NCBI RefSeq assembly: GCF_024385575.1
Contig: NZ_JANFMV010000001.1
Location: 2,695,681-2,759,680, forward strand
Direction of reading: 5' to 3'
DNA: 64,000 nt
Source of the DNA: Rhizobium sp. NRK18
Lineage (GTDB): Bacteria; Pseudomonadota; Alphaproteobacteria; Rhizobiales; Rhizobiaceae
Both the position numbers and the translations under genes were made by a program. The notes beneath the pieces were generated by a model. That model searched no databases. It was not told the DNA's origin and was given only the letters and a program-made list of their open reading frames with translations. Shown here in pieces: positions 61,262-64,000 of this stretch. Positions within the stretch are counted from its first letter, which is position 1. The number at the start of each line of letters is the position of its first letter.

Positions 61262-62374
61262 CTAAACGTCTTTCAGCAGGGCCTCGTACCGATCGCCGAC
61301 GATGTCGATACTGAAATCCGCCGCGCGCGCGCGCAATTCGTCCGCTGCCGGCGGCCGGGCCAAGGTTTCCTCGATGGCGGCGGCGAGCGCGGCTGCGTCT
61401 CCGACGGGAACCAGAGCGCCAAAACGGCCATCTGCGAGGATTTCCCGGGGACCATGAGGCGCGTCCGTCGATACGACCGGCACCCCGGCCGCCATCGCTT
61501 CCACAAGCACGTTGCCGAACCCTTCGCTGACCGAAGAGAGAACGAAGAGATCGGCGCAGGCGTAGCAGGCGTCCGGTTCCTTCACGTAGCCGGGGAACAG
61601 CGTGCGTTCCGCGATACCCAGTCTTTCAGCCTCGGCGACAAGACTGTCCTTCAGAGGGCCGTCTCCGAAGACGACGAGACGATAGCCGCGCACGGGATCG
61701 AGCCGGGAGAAGGCCTTGAGCAGAGTGCGGTGGTCCTTCAGGGGGATGAGACGGCCGAGCGTGATAATCACCGGTCCGCCGCCCATTGCCGCAAGTGTCT
61801 CCCTCCAGGGATACGGGCCGGACATGCCGGAGCTCGGCGTGAGCGGATTGTGAATGACGGTGATCCGCTCCTTCTTAGCACCGCGCTCGAACAGATCGCG
61901 CCCCACCCCTTCGGACACAGCGATCAACCGTGTGGCACGCCGCACAACCAATGAAAAGGCAGCCGTAGCAATGCGCGAGCCGATGCTGTTGCTGACCAAT
62001 GAGGCCGCCGCATGAAAGCTCGGGAAAAAAGCGGCCCGGCTGGCGCCGGCCGCAAGCGCAAGAGCCATGATGAGGTTGGCGAAACTCGGACCGGAAAAAA
62101 CGACATCGGGTTGCTCGCGGCGCAGAAATGCAGCGGAGCGCGCCAGGCCCTTCAGGGTTCCGGCCTTGCCGAAGCCACCTTCCACAACGGGCAGATCGAG
62201 ACTGATCAGCCTGACGCGAGGATCACAAAGTTCGGCATTGGGGCCTTTGGCGCTCCAAACGAGAAGGGTCACGGCGTGACCCCGTGCGGCCATCTCGTTG
62301 GCCATCAGGACGAAAACACGTTCGGCCCCGCCTCCACCCAAAGTCGGTACGTGGAAGACAATCCGCTTATTCAT
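61262..62374 (-). CDS. GT4-family glycosyltransferase
   Basis: 370 aa, starting MNKRIVFHVPTLGGGGAERV, the typical N-terminal Gly-rich loop of GT4 enzymes. Second half: ITLGRLIPLKDHRTLLKAFS, then VLSSVSEGFGNVLVEAMAAG with the E-x7-E motif (SEGFGNVLVE). Sugar and acceptor unknown. It begins 6 bp after the Wzz stop, so the two are coupled. Confidence 0.9.
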   Translation of the reverse strand: MNKRIVFHVPTLGGGGAERVFVLMANEMAARGHAVTLLVWSAKGPNAELCDPRVRLISLDLPVVEGGFGKAGTLKGLARSAAFLRREQPDVVFSGPSFANLIMALALAAGASRAAFFPSFHAAASLVSNSIGSRIATAAFSLVVRRATRLIAVSEGVGRDLFERGAKKERITVIHNPLTPSSGMSGPYPWRETLAAMGGGPVIITLGRLIPLKDHRTLLKAFSRLDPVRGYRLVVFGDGPLKDSLVAEAERLGIAERTLFPGYVKEPDACYACADLFVLSSVSEGFGNVLVEAMAAGVPVVSTDAPHGPREILADGRFGALVPVGDAAALAAAIEETLARPPAADELRARAADFSIDIVGDRYEALLKDV

Positions 62375-62380
62375 GAAGCC

Positions 62381-63931
62381 TCACTGCACCCGCGTCGCAG
62401 AGCGAGGCGCCGACCTGATATCCGAAACAACACCAATTGCGATGGAAAGAACGATACCCAGGACGAAGCCAACGATACCGCCGAGAAGCAACAGTATCAC
62501 CGACCCCGGTGGCCACGAACGCCCTGCCGGCGGCATCGGCTCGCTGATCACCCGGATATTGTTGGTGTTGATCTGCTCGCGTTCCAATATCTGCCGCATG
62601 CGCGTCAGGAAGCTTTCGTAGACTTGTGCCTTGGCCGTTGCGTCGCGCTGCAATTCGCGCAGTTCGACTTGCGATTGGTTGTCGTCGAACGTCGATCCCT
62701 CGACCTCCTGCATTCTGGCGGTCAACTCATCCAGTGCCGCTTGCGCTTTGCTGAGTTCGTCCTTCGCGGTGCTTCTTGCTCGCTCAAGTTCATCCCTGAT
62801 CTGTGAACGGATCGAAGACAGCCGGGCCTGCAGGCGGACCATCGATGGATGGCGTGCGCCGAGAACCGATGACTGGTCGTCATACTGCTGCTGCAGCACG
62901 CCCGCCGTCTGCAGCATTGCTGCGAGCGCCGGGGAACCGGCCGACTGGCTGCCCAGCGGGGCGTCGCCTGCCTTGAGCAGCGCATCATAGCTGACCTGCG
63001 CGTTGATGACCCGCGAGCGGGCCGCGATGATTTCCGTGTTGAGCTCGTTTACGGTCTGCGCCTTTACCAGCTGTCCGTTCTCTCCAGCCAGGAGCGAATG
63101 CTTGCGCTTGTAGTCCTCGACGCTGGCATCGGCTGCCAGCACATCCCGTTTCAACTCGCCCAACCTGTCGTCCAGCGCGGCAGCCGTTCGGGCGGCATTC
63201 TGGGAGTCACCCGCTGCAAGCTCGGCGCGAAAGGCATCGACAATAGCGTTGGAAATCGTGACCGCCTTGTCAGGGGTCTGGGCGGACACGTGAAGGCTCG
63301 CGATGAATGATTTTTCGTCGGTGGTTATGGACACCTGTTTCTGCAGGCTTTTCAACGCTCCCGCATCCGGGTCCGGCTTGTCCGCCGGTTTCGCCCGGAG
63401 AAAGGCCAGCAGGCCGGGCGATGACGGCTTGTAGAATTCCGGATCCTTGGCGAGGTCCAGTTCCTTGACGGCGCGCAGCAGAACATTGCCTGAGTCCAGC
63501 ATCCTCACCCGGCTGCCGAAATCGAACAACTGGCTGTTGTTGCCGGTAGGCGCAGCGAACGGATCATCGCGGATGACCTGGAGATTTGTCGGATCGATGA
63601 GAAGATCGGTCGTCACGGTATAGCTGGGCGCAACAAGGTGACCCCACGAAAAGGCGGCGATGGCGCCAATCACGGCGAGCGCCAAGGTCGTCTTCCGCCC
63701 GGCATTAAGCCAGGTCAGGATGCGACGAAGATCAAGCTCCATGAAGTTGGCGATATGGTCAAGGGTCACGGCGTCGCCAGGGCGAAGCTGCTCCTGGGTG
63801 TGGTGGGGCTCTTCTTCGCTGGGGCGAGGCTGTTCTTCGCCCGGACCCAGCGTCTCTTCCTTCATATACCCCTTCGTGGACACACGCACGCGCGGCGTAT
63901 TCGTTAGGTGATTGAGAAGGGACGATGTCAT
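62381..63931 (-). CDS. Wzz/GumC-type polysaccharide chain-length protein
   Basis: 516 aa from ATG 63931. Order: an acidic Pro/Glu-rich cytoplasmic N-terminus (PGEEQPRPSEEEPHHTQEQ), a first membrane helix at about 81-97, a large periplasmic helical domain with long coiled-coil stretches (VEDYKRKHSLL, ELERARSTAKDELSKAQAAL), and a second helix at about 475-500 (VILLLLGGIVGFVLGIVLSI) preceded by a Pro-rich PPAGRSWPPG. No C-terminal tyrosine-kinase domain, so a kinase, if any, is separate. It sets polymer length in Wzy-type export. Starts 63979 or 63865 are alternatives (the latter has AAGGGG 4 nt upstream). Confidence 0.85.
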   Translation of the reverse strand: MTSSLLNHLTNTPRVRVSTKGYMKEETLGPGEEQPRPSEEEPHHTQEQLRPGDAVTLDHIANFMELDLRRILTWLNAGRKTTLALAVIGAIAAFSWGHLVAPSYTVTTDLLIDPTNLQVIRDDPFAAPTGNNSQLFDFGSRVRMLDSGNVLLRAVKELDLAKDPEFYKPSSPGLLAFLRAKPADKPDPDAGALKSLQKQVSITTDEKSFIASLHVSAQTPDKAVTISNAIVDAFRAELAAGDSQNAARTAAALDDRLGELKRDVLAADASVEDYKRKHSLLAGENGQLVKAQTVNELNTEIIAARSRVINAQVSYDALLKAGDAPLGSQSAGSPALAAMLQTAGVLQQQYDDQSSVLGARHPSMVRLQARLSSIRSQIRDELERARSTAKDELSKAQAALDELTARMQEVEGSTFDDNQSQVELRELQRDATAKAQVYESFLTRMRQILEREQINTNNIRVISEPMPPAGRSWPPGSVILLLLGGIVGFVLGIVLSIAIGVVSDIRSAPRSATRVQ

Positions 63932-64000
63932 CCGATTAACGCCTCGTTTGCCATATTGGTGATACTCATAAACAAGCATTGTTAACGAACCATTTCCCGT

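Noticed and set aside
60903..61262. 119-aa minus-strand frame in the wecC upstream gap
   Set aside because: No SD, mixed composition, spans the inverted repeat and AT-rich promoter zone.

Overview
The window is GC-rich, densely packed chromosomal DNA of an alphaproteobacterium, almost certainly a member of the Rhizobiaceae (Hyphomicrobiales). The evidence is gene order rather than any single gene: alr-radA-cvpA-purF-SDR, the psd-pssA pair, and the rpoZ-rsh-DUF2062-acpS-lepB-rnc-era(-recO) block are all typical of that group, as are the PF02530 porin and the short GC-rich palindromic intergenic elements. I cannot name the genus or species from sequence alone. No transposase, integrase, phage gene, CRISPR array or rRNA was seen. 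There is one tRNA gene, tRNA-Ser(GCT).

Layout. 1-8.6 kb: the N-terminal part of an AraC-type regulator, alanine racemase, a 38-aa membrane peptide, radA, cvpA, purF, a short-chain dehydrogenase and a Cache chemoreceptor. 8.8-16.5 kb: cysS, whose 3' third contains a visibly AT-richer stretch, then a tightly coupled chain (DUF559 nuclease-like protein, three GFA/CENP-V paralogues, two small ORFs, proline iminopeptidase) interrupted by two palindromic repeat elements, then citramalate synthase, a 55-aa membrane peptide and RarD. 16.5-25.2 kb: a LOG-family protein, a 750-aa LysM/Ig-like membrane-anchored protein, an Atm1-type ABC exporter, the phosphatidylethanolamine genes psd-pssA, a 43-aa orphan, a SRAP (HMCES/YedK) peptidase and rpsU. 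25.2-36.7 kb: a Bcr/CflA exporter, NUDIX hydrolase, TIGR02301 protein, two proteins of unknown function, a YgfZ-HD-tyrosine phosphatase chain, an MscS channel, a duplicated EF-hand protein, an HD hydrolase, a MOSC protein and an MFS transporter.

36.0-46.1 kb: on the minus strand the housekeeping block rpoZ, rsh (ppGpp), DUF3563, DUF2062, acpS, lepB, rnc, era, recO. era and recO are separated by an islet (tetR, yecD-like hydrolase, AbrB-family membrane protein) with a direct-repeat operator candidate. 46.3-53.6 kb: a NYN-domain protein, a WYL regulator divergent from a DMT exporter with a perfect palindrome between them, smpB, dapA, a soluble lytic transglycosylase and an alpha/beta hydrolase. 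53.7-55.6 kb: the major porin with an unusually long upstream gap, and tRNA-Ser.

55.8-64 kb: a surface-polysaccharide locus read leftward: a Wzz/GumC chain-length protein and GT4 glycosyltransferase, then after a 548-bp gap a WecC-type UDP-ManNAc dehydrogenase, a WecG/TagA-type glycosyltransferase, a second GT4 enzyme and a CapK/PaaK-like adenylate-forming enzyme. The wecC-wecG adjacency suggests a ManNAcA-containing polymer.

No part of the window is a clear, wholly unknown system. The most unusual stretch is 10.3-12.7 kb, where palindromic repeats are embedded in a translationally coupled operon: one repeat arm supplies the apparent ribosome-binding site of the DUF559 gene, and an open frame runs through the other repeat, so that coupling is not broken.
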